A DNA stretch of 64,000 nucleotides from Saprospiraceae bacterium (GTDB lineage Bacteria > Bacteroidota > Bacteroidia > Chitinophagales > Saprospiraceae). The position numbers were made by a program, and so were the translations under genes. The first letter of the stretch is position 1; each line of letters opens with the position of its first letter. Location of the stretch: assembly GCA_016715465.1 (NCBI GenBank), contig JADKAA010000024.1, positions 1,364,001 to 1,428,000 of the forward strand. The letters run 5' to 3'. Shown piece after piece: positions 44,115 to 53,483 of this stretch. Below the pieces are notes generated by a model. It did no database searches. It saw nothing but the letters and a program-made list of their open reading frames with translations, and was not told where the DNA came from.

Positions 44115-44354
44115 AATGATGTCATTTAAAAGGTGATTTATAACCTAAGTATGCTAATGGGTAAAAAATGGTTGCTTTTGTTTAACAAAAAATAAATAAA
44201 AATTAAACAAAACGTTGATTTTCATGTAGTACTAGGTGTAATTATTTTTCGGGAGTTTGACTGGTTTTCAAAAATGTGAGGGACCATGAGTGAAATTCTA
44301 GTCGATTTCATTTAGACAGGCAACTTTATATTCATTAAACGCACACATTCTAAA

Positions 44355-44915
44355 ATGGAAAACGAAGCTGTAAAACACGAGGATAAGTTAATCGCAGAGG
44401 CCTTGTCCGGGAGTGAACCTGCTTTTAAAGCATTGTATGAGGCTTATAAAAAGAGCATGTTTCTCATCTGCCTGAGATATGGTTCAGGCAGGGAAGAGGC
44501 TGAAGACATGCTGCAGGATGGCTTTATCAGTGTTTTTAAGGACCTTGGCCAATTTCAAAGGCCAAAAGGCTCTTTTTATTCCTGGGCAGGCCGAATTATG
44601 GTGAATGCATGTTTACAATCATTGAGAAAAAAGCGATTAAATTTTACAGATATTGACAACGAAGTTTCGATGAAAAAAATGGCTGGGGATTTTGACATTT
44701 TATCTCAAATGGAAGCCAAACACATCATCATTGAATTGCAAAAAATGCCGGTGGGTTACCGGACTGTTTTTAATCTATATTACTTAGAGGGTTACAGCCA
44801 CAAAGAAATTGCGGAAAAATTAGGCATTACAGAAAGCACTTCTAAGACCCAGCTTATGAAATCTAAGCACATGGCCAAAACAATTTTAATTAATGAACTA
44901 CAGATCACGAGATAA
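44355..44915 (+). CDS. ECF-type RNA polymerase sigma factor
   Basis: A 186-residue sigma-70 family factor with only regions 2 and 4. Region 2 includes FLICLRYGSGREEAEDMLQD and FKDLGQF; region 4 holds the helix-turn-helix GYSHKEIAEKLGITESTSK. The next gene starts directly at its stop codon (TAA-ATG at 44913-44918), so the pair is tightly coupled. The target promoter is unknown. Confidence 0.95.
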   Translation: MENEAVKHEDKLIAEALSGSEPAFKALYEAYKKSMFLICLRYGSGREEAEDMLQDGFISVFKDLGQFQRPKGSFYSWAGRIMVNACLQSLRKKRLNFTDIDNEVSMKKMAGDFDILSQMEAKHIIIELQKMPVGYRTVFNLYYLEGYSHKEIAEKLGITESTSKTQLMKSKHMAKTILINELQITR

Positions 44916-46352
44916 ATGAGCACCAACGACATAAATAATTTGAAGACCAGTCGCAATGAAGATATCGTTCTTCCGGATGAATCATGGATGGAACCCTCTG
45001 AGGACGTCTGGAAAGGCATTAAGGAGAAAATCCCAATTCGAAAAAAGAAAAACAGATTTCCCTTTTACTTGCTTTTCATCTTTTTGGTAGGGGCCATGTT
45101 TGGCCTTTATCAGTTGCGTCAAACGGAACTGATAAAGGCAGAGCCGGTCAGTCAAAAGAAAGATGCTGTGTTACATCACAAAGGCTCAACAGGCAGAAAA
45201 GGAGTTTTCACCAACGGTCAAAGTGAAAGCAGGTTTAATGGTTTGGCAGGTGAAACGGATAAAAGGATTGGTAAAAGACGTTTTGTAGAAACACTAAATA
45301 AAGTCCAGGGTAATGGGCACCCGGTTAATCAAATAGAGAGTCCTAAAGATCAAAAATTGGCTTATGATAAAGTTACTGGGTTTAGCCCTGCTGACCTTAA
45401 TGATAATCTTTCAACCTCACAAAATGAATCCGGTATTGGATTACAGACGAAATGGGTTCAGAATGATGGTTTAAGCAAAGTAATTGTAAATGATGGGCAA
45501 AACTTGAGTATCATGAATGCCCTTCCTTTATTAAGTTACAGGCAATTAAAAGACGAAAAGGCCTTAGATATGCCTGGGGTAACATTCCTTGTGCCGAAAA
45601 CATCAGCACCATTGCCAATGTATCTGGGCGTCACAATTTCCGGGGGGCTCATCAAAAGTGCTAAGGAAAATAAGTTGATTGATCCTCTGAGTGAACTGGT
45701 GACACGATCGGTTTACGATAATCACCGCACTTTGGGTCTGGAGATGAGTATTCCCATTAATTCAACAATGGCTATAACCCTTAGCCCGTTAATTCGTTTT
45801 GACCAGCTTCACACCTCTTATGCTTTAAATGTCCCCTATGATATGAAAACTGAAACCGGCATGGGCATTATAAAGGAAAATCATTTTTCTCATTCCTTAC
45901 CTACAGACATGGGCAATGTGAAGACTGACCTGGTGGTAACAAGATCATCAGACAGTCCGGTCCAACATAATGAACTCATTTCAATTGACTTCACTTCAAG
46001 GCAATCATTCACTAAGCTGGCATTGCCCATTGGCATTTCTTATCATTTTGACCCTTATTATAAGGGTTTTTTAATTAATGCTGCTTTCATACCTGAATTT
46101 ATTGTGTCTCGGAATCTTTCCGCAGAAACCCTTCACTCGAATCATAGTTTTGTCAACGCCAGCCATGCCAATCTTAAACTGGAAAAACCCATCGGCGACT
46201 TTATTTTTGGAGCGCAACTTGGCGTAGGATATCAATGGGTCATTGCAAGGAGAGTGCGATTGCAGACATTCACTTCATTTACCGGATATCTAAATCCTTA
46301 TGGCAGAAACGAGTTATGGAATGCGGGTGTCTCAGTGAATTATGCCCTTTAA
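44916..46352 (+). CDS. Putative anti-sigma-like membrane protein with C-terminal barrel-like domain
   Basis: A 478-residue protein coupled to the ECF sigma gene. The first 45 residues are cytoplasmic and acidic, with a WMEPSEDVWKGI motif seen before the membrane helix in sigma-linked proteins of this phylum. A single membrane helix lies at about 48-67 after RKKK. A low-complexity, Lys/Asn-rich linker (70-220) follows. The last 250 residues look like outer-membrane beta-barrel or porin-like strands (MYLGVTISGGL, GLEMSIP, FGAQLGVGYQW, NAGVSVNYAL). It probably binds and inhibits the sigma factor with its N-terminus and senses something outside. I cannot assign a family with certainty. Confidence 0.7.
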   Translation: MSTNDINNLKTSRNEDIVLPDESWMEPSEDVWKGIKEKIPIRKKKNRFPFYLLFIFLVGAMFGLYQLRQTELIKAEPVSQKKDAVLHHKGSTGRKGVFTNGQSESRFNGLAGETDKRIGKRRFVETLNKVQGNGHPVNQIESPKDQKLAYDKVTGFSPADLNDNLSTSQNESGIGLQTKWVQNDGLSKVIVNDGQNLSIMNALPLLSYRQLKDEKALDMPGVTFLVPKTSAPLPMYLGVTISGGLIKSAKENKLIDPLSELVTRSVYDNHRTLGLEMSIPINSTMAITLSPLIRFDQLHTSYALNVPYDMKTETGMGIIKENHFSHSLPTDMGNVKTDLVVTRSSDSPVQHNELISIDFTSRQSFTKLALPIGISYHFDPYYKGFLINAAFIPEFIVSRNLSAETLHSNHSFVNASHANLKLEKPIGDFIFGAQLGVGYQWVIARRVRLQTFTSFTGYLNPYGRNELWNAGVSVNYAL

Positions 46353-46357
46353 ATTCT

Positions 46358-47467
46358 TTAATCCTTCTTTACCGAAAATACATAACCCAACTCTTCCCTT
46401 ATGGCATCAGGTAACTGAGGTAATTCTGATCTGGGAATAAGTAGGGTAGATATGTTGTGAAAATCCTTGAAAATGTGATGCCTTTGTGCGGTTTCATTAA
46501 GGTATTCGTGACCTGTTGAACCTCCGGTACCCACTTTACGCCCAAGCATCCTCAATACCATTTGGGCATGTCGGTATCTCCATGTGGTAAGCAATTCATC
46601 GATATCCACAAGGCAAAGTAAAAAGCGGTATGGGGGCTGCAACAAAGGTTCTTCATTGTACAGGTTGATCATCAACGCTGCAAGCGTGGCTTCATAACTG
46701 AGTTTTTGTTTGCCCTCTGCCACCAATTTGGCATGGACATCGGAGTCGAGGATGGATTGAAAATAAGTATCTGTAGAACCCATCATACGAAGTCGCATTT
46801 CTTTGTCTTTGTCGGTGAGGTAATCCGAATTCCTGATGGCTTCAGCTTCCTTATTCAACATACGTTCTACGGCGACTTTATAGGAATCCAGGAAATGAAA
46901 ATCTCCCAGATTTAAAAACGGTATACGCTCGAGCCAGGACTCAACGGCCTTAAATAAATTTAGGTGATTTGATATCTCATCCAGTTCAGCTTTTTGCTCA
47001 TCTGAGAAAAACGCAGCGTAATGGTGACCTGCATACGTCATCCTTTCGTTTTCGGGTAAGCCCAGCAGGTTTTCAACTTTCCGGAATTGATAACTCTGAA
47101 AACCAGAAGCCGGAAAAAGGTAATTGCGAAAATCTAAAAAATCAAGCGGTGTCATACTCTCCATGATCGGTATGTGATCCACAAGCAATTTAAAGATGAT
47201 GATCACCCGGTTGAGTCGGGCGATGGCAGTCCCTATGTTTTTTTCATCTACCACATCCTTGTTAAACATGTCAATCACCGATTCCAATTCGTGTATTATC
47301 TGTTTAAACCAAAGTTCATAACTCTGGTGCACGATGATAAACAACATTTCCTCGTGGGCAGGTGTTTCACCCACCTCGGCCGACCTGGGCCTTTGTGCTT
47401 GCAGCAATTGATCGAGTTCCAGGTATTTCTGGTAATGGATGGTTGCGTATTTTTGTTTAGGATCCAT
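46358..47467 (-). CDS. kynA: Tryptophan 2,3-dioxygenase
   Basis: A heme enzyme that opens the tryptophan indole ring to N-formylkynurenine, the first step of the kynurenine pathway. Family motifs: HEEMLFIIVHQSYELWFKQI, then FRNYLFPASGFQS, then GTGGSTGHEYL near the C-terminus. I chose ATG 47467 (MDPKQKYATIHYQKYLELD): the full promoter at 47495-47524 lies inside the longer open frame (to 47524), so the earlier start cannot be used by that promoter. The protein has 369 residues. No other kynurenine pathway gene is in the window. Confidence 0.95.
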   Translation of the reverse strand: MDPKQKYATIHYQKYLELDQLLQAQRPRSAEVGETPAHEEMLFIIVHQSYELWFKQIIHELESVIDMFNKDVVDEKNIGTAIARLNRVIIIFKLLVDHIPIMESMTPLDFLDFRNYLFPASGFQSYQFRKVENLLGLPENERMTYAGHHYAAFFSDEQKAELDEISNHLNLFKAVESWLERIPFLNLGDFHFLDSYKVAVERMLNKEAEAIRNSDYLTDKDKEMRLRMMGSTDTYFQSILDSDVHAKLVAEGKQKLSYEATLAALMINLYNEEPLLQPPYRFLLCLVDIDELLTTWRYRHAQMVLRMLGRKVGTGGSTGHEYLNETAQRHHIFKDFHNISTLLIPRSELPQLPDAIREELGYVFSVKKD

Positions 47468-47494
47468 CTGTTGATATGATTTGGCTTGGTTAGT

Positions 47495-47524
47495 CAAAGA
47501 TAAACAAATAGTAGGATTTATCAA
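47495..47524 (-). promoter_or_regulatory. Promoter of kynA (TTG-N19-TATCTTTG)
   Basis: On the minus strand TTG (47524-47522), a 19-bp spacer, then TATCTTTG (47502-47495): a full Bacteroidota promoter. It ends 27 bases before the chosen ATG. Confidence 0.7.
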
Positions 47525-47660
47525 GGTGGCGGAGTTGAAAACTAAATGACTTTGAATAAGACAATAATTTATCGATTTGAAACCTTTTTGGTGAAGATTT
47601 TTAAACTATTATATAATTCGGTAATTTTAGCAATTATTGAGACGGTTTTGCTCCATTTGT

Positions 47661-47691
47661 TTTGAAATAAGCCCCCTTGTTTTTAAGTTTG
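47661..47691 (+). promoter_or_regulatory. Promoter of the GH13 gene (TTTG-N19-TAAGTTTG)
   Basis: TTTG at 47661-47664, a 19-bp spacer, then TAAGTTTG at 47684-47691. It ends 22 bases before the ATG at 47714. Confidence 0.7.
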
Positions 47692-47713
47692 ATAAAAATT
47701 TATTTCCGCGACT

Positions 47714-50700
47714 ATGCATTTCAAATTATCCCACCTTTCGATAAACTTTTTGATCCTTCTTATTTCAGGACAGCTCTTGGCACAACCGGTCATTGATGGG
47801 ACTTTTGACGGAGAAACCTTGTGGGGCGCTCCAGTGGCCATAGCTGATCTAAGTCCTGGCTGGGCCAATGCCAATGCTAAAAAACTCTATGTAGTTCACT
47901 CTGGGGCCTATGTGTACTTTGGCGCAGAGGTCACGGCTTCTACTTGGATGAACTGGGCATTTACCTTGCATATTGGGGCAGGGGGAGGAAGTACAGACTC
48001 GTGGTCGCGAAGCATCGACTACACCAATGCCAACAAGGTCGAGTATGTGCTCAGGGGTCATTTTAATGGCTATGCCGAATACCATACCTGGAATGGCTCA
48101 ACTTGGTCAGGGACAGGAAGCGCTGTACCCGCCACAGAATTTGCGGATAACATCACGGGCGATGACCAGAATGGTTGGGTAGAATTGCGCATCTTGAAGT
48201 CAGCCCTGGCCAATGCCACCACCGCTGACATACAATTTTACATCACCGGCAACCAAAACGACCATGGGTCCTTTGACGCAGTACCTAATGACGACAACTC
48301 AACCTCCTGGAATCAGTCCGCAGCCCGCACACCACTCGACAACCACCAGACTGGCATCATCATCGGTACGGGTCCTGTCGTGACCATCAGTCCTCTGTTG
48401 CCCGGCGACAACGAACCAATTACTGTAATTTTTAATGCTGCATCCACCCCTCTGGCAAGTGCCGCAAAAGTATATTTTCACTCAGGCATTACGACGTCAG
48501 TTACACAACCAAATGCTTTTCATCGAGTAGTTGGAAACTGGGGTGCCGATGACGGGGTGGGAGAGATGACTGCAACAGGCACAGATATGTGGCAGATAAT
48601 TATTCCTTCTTGCAGGACTTTTTATGGCCTTGACCCAACCGAAGATGTTTTTGGCCTGAATTTTTTATTCCGCAATGCAGATGGTACAGTGAAGGAAGAC
48701 AACAACGGAGCCAACTATCACACCGACATTAATCCTGGCAGCTATTTTACCATAAACCAGCCGGCAGCCAATCCTTTCTTTGCTGAGGTAAATGTAGCTT
48801 TTACTACACAGGCTACTGCAAACACAGCACCCACTACCTGGACATTGGAAGAGGTTGATCATACTACCAATGCTTTTATTTCCAGCGTTACTTCCCAATC
48901 TGGTAATACCGGCTTTACGTATAACCTGACTTTGAACAATACCAGCCTTCGAAAATTTAAATTTTCGGCGCTCTTTGGCTCAACAACGAAATACAAATTT
49001 TTTGAAGCCATAGCCCACGCACCTGTGGTCCTGGAATCAAGGCCAATCGGGACTAAGCCAGGCATTAACTACCATTCATCTGACTATACCAAGGCAACTT
49101 TAGTCCTGCACGCTCCGGTCTATACCCGCATGTATGGGGGTACTTCAGGACCTCCTACTGCACCATATGCTACAAAAACTACCGCGCCCAAAAGTGTGGT
49201 TTATCTTGTGGGTGATTTTAACAATTGGACTCCATCTGAAACATGGAAACTTAAGCGTGACCGGGATGGCTGGGACGGCACCAATGATGCAGACGGAGAC
49301 GATGACCGGGGTGACTATTGGTGGATCGAATTAAACGGTCTGGTGCCAGGGCAAAATTACGTCTTTCAATACCTGACAGACAATGGTATCATGGTGGCTG
49401 ACCCTTATGCCAACCAGGTTTCTGACATTGAAGATACAGCAATTCCCGCATCGGTGTATGCTGGCTTACCTGCCTATCCTTCGGCGGCAAGCGACAGGGC
49501 AGCTGTACTTCGCACGGGACAGACAGCCTATGCCTGGCAGGCTACCCCTTTTGTCAAACCATCGACCAACAATCTCAATATTTACGAATTGCATTTTAGA
49601 GACTTTACAGAGGAAGGCACCTACCTTGGTGCAGTAGAAAAACTGGATTACCTCAAAAGCACTGGTATCAATGCCATCCACGTGATGCCGGTCTCTGAGT
49701 TTGAAGGTAATTCAAGCTGGGGCTATAATCCCAACTTTTATTTTGCTGCCGATAAGGCCTATGGTACTTCCAATGACCTTAAATATTTTATCGATGAATG
49801 TCATAAACGGAAAATCCAGGTTTTCAACGATCTGGTATTAAATCATGCCTTTAATTCCAATGCAATGGCGAGATTGTATTGGAATGCCTCGACGGGAAAG
49901 CCATCAACGGAAAATCCATGGTTCAATGAAAATCACCAGATGATCGCCGAACCCGCCGGCTGGTGGGGTGTGGACTGGAATCATGAAAGTGAGCATACCC
50001 GAAGCATGGTAGATCGTATCCTCGATTACTGGTTACAGGAATTTAAATTTGACGGCTTCCGGTTTGATTTTACCAAGGGCTTCGGGCAGACGCCTCAGGA
50101 TCCTTCAGACCCATGGGCAAGTTCATACGATCAGAGCAGGGTGGACATCCTCAAAAGAATGGTCGACAGTATGTGGGTCCGGAATCCTGGCTCGGTCGCC
50201 ATCTTCGAACACCTGGCGGTCAATGCAGAGGACAAAGTACTGGCAGACCATGGCATCAGTTTGTGGAGTGGGGTTGGCCACCACAATGACGTTAAATCTT
50301 TTGTGCTGGGTTGGAATGGCGACAACCCTAATTTGTATGATTCGGGTATTTATAATGCGCCTGCCCGTAACTTTATTTTTGCCAATTGGATCTCTTATGC
50401 CGAAAGTCATGACGAGGAGAGACTGGGCTATGAACTGATGCAGTATTTCAACGGGCAAAAGACCAAAGAAAACATGATCAAAAGGCTAAAGCTGGGCTCC
50501 ATTTTTAATTCGCTTTTTCCGGGCCCACGAATGCTCTGGCAATTTCAGGAACTGGGCTATGACTACAGCATCAACTTCAATGGACGCACAGGTGAAAAGC
50601 CTGTTCGCTGGGACTACTTCGACGATGAGAAAAGAAGGGAACTATATACGCTCATGACCAAATTGTTTACTTTACGCAATAGCTATAGTCTTTATGCCAC

Positions 50701-51406
50701 GACCCCGGATTATGGCAACATAGGCCTGGGTTCAGGCAACATCACCGTTCCGCGCAGGATGAAGTTACACGATGGTATGGGGCACTATGTGATTTCTATT
50801 GCCAATCTGGACCCTGAATTACCTCATGATGTGACACCGGGTTACGATGTAGCGGGCACATGGTATCGCTACAACGGAGACCCTGCCGCAGATGGCACTT
50901 CATTCAATGTCAGCACCCTGACAGACACATATCCCTTAGTCCCATCGGAATCTTTTATCCTTACCAATTTTCCAATCGATGACTGCAAGCTGGTTTATAA
51001 AACATCGGATAGTGGACCGGGCAGCCTGCGCGATGCCATTGCTTGCGCAGGTACAGGAGATACCATCGTTTTTAGCTACGCCATATTAAATGATACAGTG
51101 CATCTCACTGCCCCCATTACCATCGACAAAAACCTGGTCATCCTGGCTGAAGGGAATTCCAGTCCGGTCATCAATGGCTACTCCGCTTCCAGGATATTTG
51201 ACATTGAAACAGGAGTCAATGTTGAGCTCATCAACCTGGATTTCATACCAGGTAGCGCAACCATTGGACGGTGTATATCTAATCAGGGAAACCTTACGAT
51301 CCAGGACGTAAATATCAACGATCTGAGAAACGACGTTCCTCAAAGTGTATTGTCAAATTCGGGCTTAGGCAATATCATCTGGAAAGGAACAAGCCGTATG
51401 GAATAA
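47714..51406 (+). CDS. Large secreted alpha-amylase family (GH13) protein with N-terminal binding modules and C-terminal beta-helix-like domain
   Basis: A 1230-residue exported glycoside hydrolase. A signal peptide ends at LLAQ (about residue 24). Modules in order: a CBM9/DOMON-like carbohydrate-binding domain (25-215), an E-set/starch-binding-like domain (220-350), a CBM48-like domain (VVYLVGDFNNWTPSE, about 495), then the GH13 barrel (about 620-1000). Catalytic residues: D785 (FRFDFTKG), E832 (AIFEHL) and D900 (SHDEER). An acidic calcium-binding-like stretch lies at about 515-535. After the amylase come about 130 residues starting DSGPGSLRDAI, typical of parallel beta-helix domains. No T9SS sorting domain follows, so the end may be truncated. 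Confidence 0.9.
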   Translation: MHFKLSHLSINFLILLISGQLLAQPVIDGTFDGETLWGAPVAIADLSPGWANANAKKLYVVHSGAYVYFGAEVTASTWMNWAFTLHIGAGGGSTDSWSRSIDYTNANKVEYVLRGHFNGYAEYHTWNGSTWSGTGSAVPATEFADNITGDDQNGWVELRILKSALANATTADIQFYITGNQNDHGSFDAVPNDDNSTSWNQSAARTPLDNHQTGIIIGTGPVVTISPLLPGDNEPITVIFNAASTPLASAAKVYFHSGITTSVTQPNAFHRVVGNWGADDGVGEMTATGTDMWQIIIPSCRTFYGLDPTEDVFGLNFLFRNADGTVKEDNNGANYHTDINPGSYFTINQPAANPFFAEVNVAFTTQATANTAPTTWTLEEVDHTTNAFISSVTSQSGNTGFTYNLTLNNTSLRKFKFSALFGSTTKYKFFEAIAHAPVVLESRPIGTKPGINYHSSDYTKATLVLHAPVYTRMYGGTSGPPTAPYATKTTAPKSVVYLVGDFNNWTPSETWKLKRDRDGWDGTNDADGDDDRGDYWWIELNGLVPGQNYVFQYLTDNGIMVADPYANQVSDIEDTAIPASVYAGLPAYPSAASDRAAVLRTGQTAYAWQATPFVKPSTNNLNIYELHFRDFTEEGTYLGAVEKLDYLKSTGINAIHVMPVSEFEGNSSWGYNPNFYFAADKAYGTSNDLKYFIDECHKRKIQVFNDLVLNHAFNSNAMARLYWNASTGKPSTENPWFNENHQMIAEPAGWWGVDWNHESEHTRSMVDRILDYWLQEFKFDGFRFDFTKGFGQTPQDPSDPWASSYDQSRVDILKRMVDSMWVRNPGSVAIFEHLAVNAEDKVLADHGISLWSGVGHHNDVKSFVLGWNGDNPNLYDSGIYNAPARNFIFANWISYAESHDEERLGYELMQYFNGQKTKENMIKRLKLGSIFNSLFPGPRMLWQFQELGYDYSINFNGRTGEKPVRWDYFDDEKRRELYTLMTKLFTLRNSYSLYATTPDYGNIGLGSGNITVPRRMKLHDGMGHYVISIANLDPELPHDVTPGYDVAGTWYRYNGDPAADGTSFNVSTLTDTYPLVPSESFILTNFPIDDCKLVYKTSDSGPGSLRDAIACAGTGDTIVFSYAILNDTVHLTAPITIDKNLVILAEGNSSPVINGYSASRIFDIETGVNVELINLDFIPGSATIGRCISNQGNLTIQDVNINDLRNDVPQSVLSNSGLGNIIWKGTSRME

Positions 51407-51413
51407 AATAAAA

Positions 51414-51506
51414 CCATTAACCATTATCAATTAACCATTATCAATTAACCATTATCAATTAACCATTATCAATTAACCATTATCAATTAACCATTAACCA
51501 TTATCA
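51414..51506. repeat. 14-bp tandem repeat array built from heptamers
   Basis: Five perfect units CCATTATCAATTAA at 51421, 51435, 51449, 51463 and 51477. They are flanked by half-unit heptamers CCATTAA at 51414-51420 and 51491-51497 and a final CCATTATCA. It begins 8 bases after the GH13 stop. The lipoprotein gene on the other strand terminates inside it (its stop codon and last codons come from the array). Confidence 0.92.
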
Positions 51507-52189
51507 TTGGTCGTTCTAAGGTGTGCTTTGACTAATTTTTTCAGGCCTGCTATTGTGCCGCCATACCAGCGTATCAGCAGCTCATTTTCCTTATAGATGT
51601 CATCTTTTTTTCTGATATAAGCACCTGAAATGACATCAGTTTGATAATAGGTGATGGAAATGTCTTTATTATTCACCTCTTCTGTAGTAGCTTTAAAGTC
51701 TTGCATTAATTCTTCAGTTACAAATGCGGCAAAAGGAATTTTATTCCCTCTGAATGTAAGGGTAAGAATTACATTGCAACTGCCGCAGCCTGGATCTTCA
51801 CCTGGTCTGATGTATTTTATATCGGCAATGGTTACCGAATCACGAAACAGCCGATGAACTTTTTTGTCTATGTGAATCATATCAAAGAAACGGGTGTAGT
51901 AGTAGTTTTTGAAGCTCTGTGCAAAATACGCGCGATCATTCAGCGGGATTGGATTTATGAGGTTTCCAAATTCAAATGTCAATAGGAGCCCCTCACATTG
52001 TAAGGTCCCTTTAATTGTATCGTTTTCAATTATTGGGGTGACCTTATTTCCAGACAGAAATACGGTACAGTCTGGCATGCACCAGTAAAAGCGACCCAGT
52101 GTCTCGCATTGACGGGTCTTTAATTCATTTGATGAACTGCAAGCACCTAAGTTTAAAACAAGACATGTAATAAGATACCTACTGTACAT
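51494..52189 (-). CDS. Predicted lipoprotein, function unknown
   Basis: About 231 residues. The N-terminus MYSRYLITCLVLNLGACSSS has a lipobox (LGAC), so it should be lipid-anchored. I recognise no domain; the body has scattered Cys (CMPDC, CGSC) that may form disulfides. I chose ATG 52189; a GTG at 52195 is also possible. It overlaps the end of the upstream serine hydrolase gene by 11 bases and is the last gene of a three-gene operon. Its final codons lie in the repeat array. Confidence 0.8.
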   Translation of the reverse strand: MYSRYLITCLVLNLGACSSSNELKTRQCETLGRFYWCMPDCTVFLSGNKVTPIIENDTIKGTLQCEGLLLTFEFGNLINPIPLNDRAYFAQSFKNYYYTRFFDMIHIDKKVHRLFRDSVTIADIKYIRPGEDPGCGSCNVILTLTFRGNKIPFAAFVTEELMQDFKATTEEVNNKDISITYYQTDVISGAYIRKKDDIYKENELLIRWYGGTIAGLKKLVKAHLRTTNDNG

Positions 52190-53483
52190 TGTCACAGATC
52201 ATTTTTAACAAACCGTTGAAGTCTATGTCACTAAGGCCTAGTCTTACCACCACAAGGTCTTTCGATGGAATAATGAATACGAGCTGACCCTGGTATCCAT
52301 CTGCTGCAAACAGGTCATGGGGCGCATCCGGATATGAAATACCTCCCTGGTTCAGCCAAAAGTGTGCACCGTACTTACCTTCTGAACCCGTTGCCGACTG
52401 TCTGGTAAAATCTACCCATCCTGCAGGTAAAATGCGCTCACCGTCCCAAATGCCATCGTTTAGATACAAACGACCAAATCGGAGCCAGTCCCTGCCTGTA
52501 GCATACAGATAGGAGGAACCAATATAATTACCTGCCTCATCGGTCTCCATGACGCAGTGTTCCATATCCAGCTTGTGAAATAATGAATCAAATGGAAATG
52601 AATGATACTCCTTTAAGTGGGTGAATTTTGATCTCAGCAGACCGGAGATAAGGTTGGTCGTGCCGGATGAATAATACCAGTTTTTTTTACCCGGCTTCGC
52701 CCGGGCAGATTCAGCAGGCATATCTTCTGCATCGAACAACATGCGGGTGGCTGTGCTGGACTTTGCATAGTTTTCTTCCCATTCCAGCCCGCTCCGCATG
52801 TTCAACAGCTCTCTAAGGGTAATCTCCTTTCTACCATCCTCCCATTGGGCAAACAGGTTTTTTTGGTCGAGGTCCAGTTTTTTGTTTTTCACCATGATTC
52901 CCGTTAATGCATTGATCACAGACTTTGTCATTGACCAGCCGAGTAATGGCGTTTGCGCATTTATTCCCTTGGCATATGCTTCTAGAATAAGTGTGTCTTT
53001 GTGCAAGACCAGCAAAGCACGGGTCTTCTTTGACTTGACCTCCATCTCCTCGTCAAAGGCATAACGAACTATGCTGTCCAGAAATTTTTGATCCGTCCCT
53101 GCTGTCAGGCCGCTGGTAAATACATAAGAACTTTTCACCAAATCAGCAGAGGGCGTGAATTTTATATTATAGTCGTCTTTCCCTTTAAGTAAGATGCATC
53201 CCAAACCCTTTCGGTAACTGGCAGTTTTCCCGGCGAGGCCAAGTACAGAGCTGTAAACTTCCCCGCTTTCTTCATCGATTGCCACTGAAGCATATCGCAA
53301 GAGGCCTGTGCTCAAATCTTCTGCCTCTATCGATGCCAGACCTCTTTGCTGGATAAAGTGACAACTGCAAGCTGTCCGCGCCGCATATCCATTGAGCACC
53401 TTTAGTTGTGGGTAAATATAGTAAAGCCCGGATGCAACCGCGATCATAATTAGACCAATCATCCAAACAAGCCAGCGCCTCAC
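52179..53483 (-). CDS. Membrane-anchored serine hydrolase, class C beta-lactamase fold
   Basis: A 434-residue protein of the beta-lactamase/6-aminohexanoate-oligomer hydrolase type. The nucleophile motif is SMTKS (SxxK); the second motif YYSSGTTN supplies the Tyr. A single N-terminal membrane helix (about residues 5-22) anchors it with the catalytic domain outside the cytoplasm. The start is GTG 53483, overlapping the stop of the upstream BNR protein (GTGA). Its real substrate (peptide, ester or amide) cannot be told; beta-lactam hydrolysis is not implied. Confidence 0.88.
   Translation of the reverse strand: MRRWLVWMIGLIMIAVASGLYYIYPQLKVLNGYAARTACSCHFIQQRGLASIEAEDLSTGLLRYASVAIDEESGEVYSSVLGLAGKTASYRKGLGCILLKGKDDYNIKFTPSADLVKSSYVFTSGLTAGTDQKFLDSIVRYAFDEEMEVKSKKTRALLVLHKDTLILEAYAKGINAQTPLLGWSMTKSVINALTGIMVKNKKLDLDQKNLFAQWEDGRKEITLRELLNMRSGLEWEENYAKSSTATRMLFDAEDMPAESARAKPGKKNWYYSSGTTNLISGLLRSKFTHLKEYHSFPFDSLFHKLDMEHCVMETDEAGNYIGSSYLYATGRDWLRFGRLYLNDGIWDGERILPAGWVDFTRQSATGSEGKYGAHFWLNQGGISYPDAPHDLFAADGYQGQLVFIIPSKDLVVVRLGLSDIDFNGLLKMICDNVQ

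Noticed and set aside
51414..51506. Replication origin iterons
   Set aside because: No replication initiator gene is nearby, and the array sits between convergent genes at their 3' ends, like the other arrays in the window.
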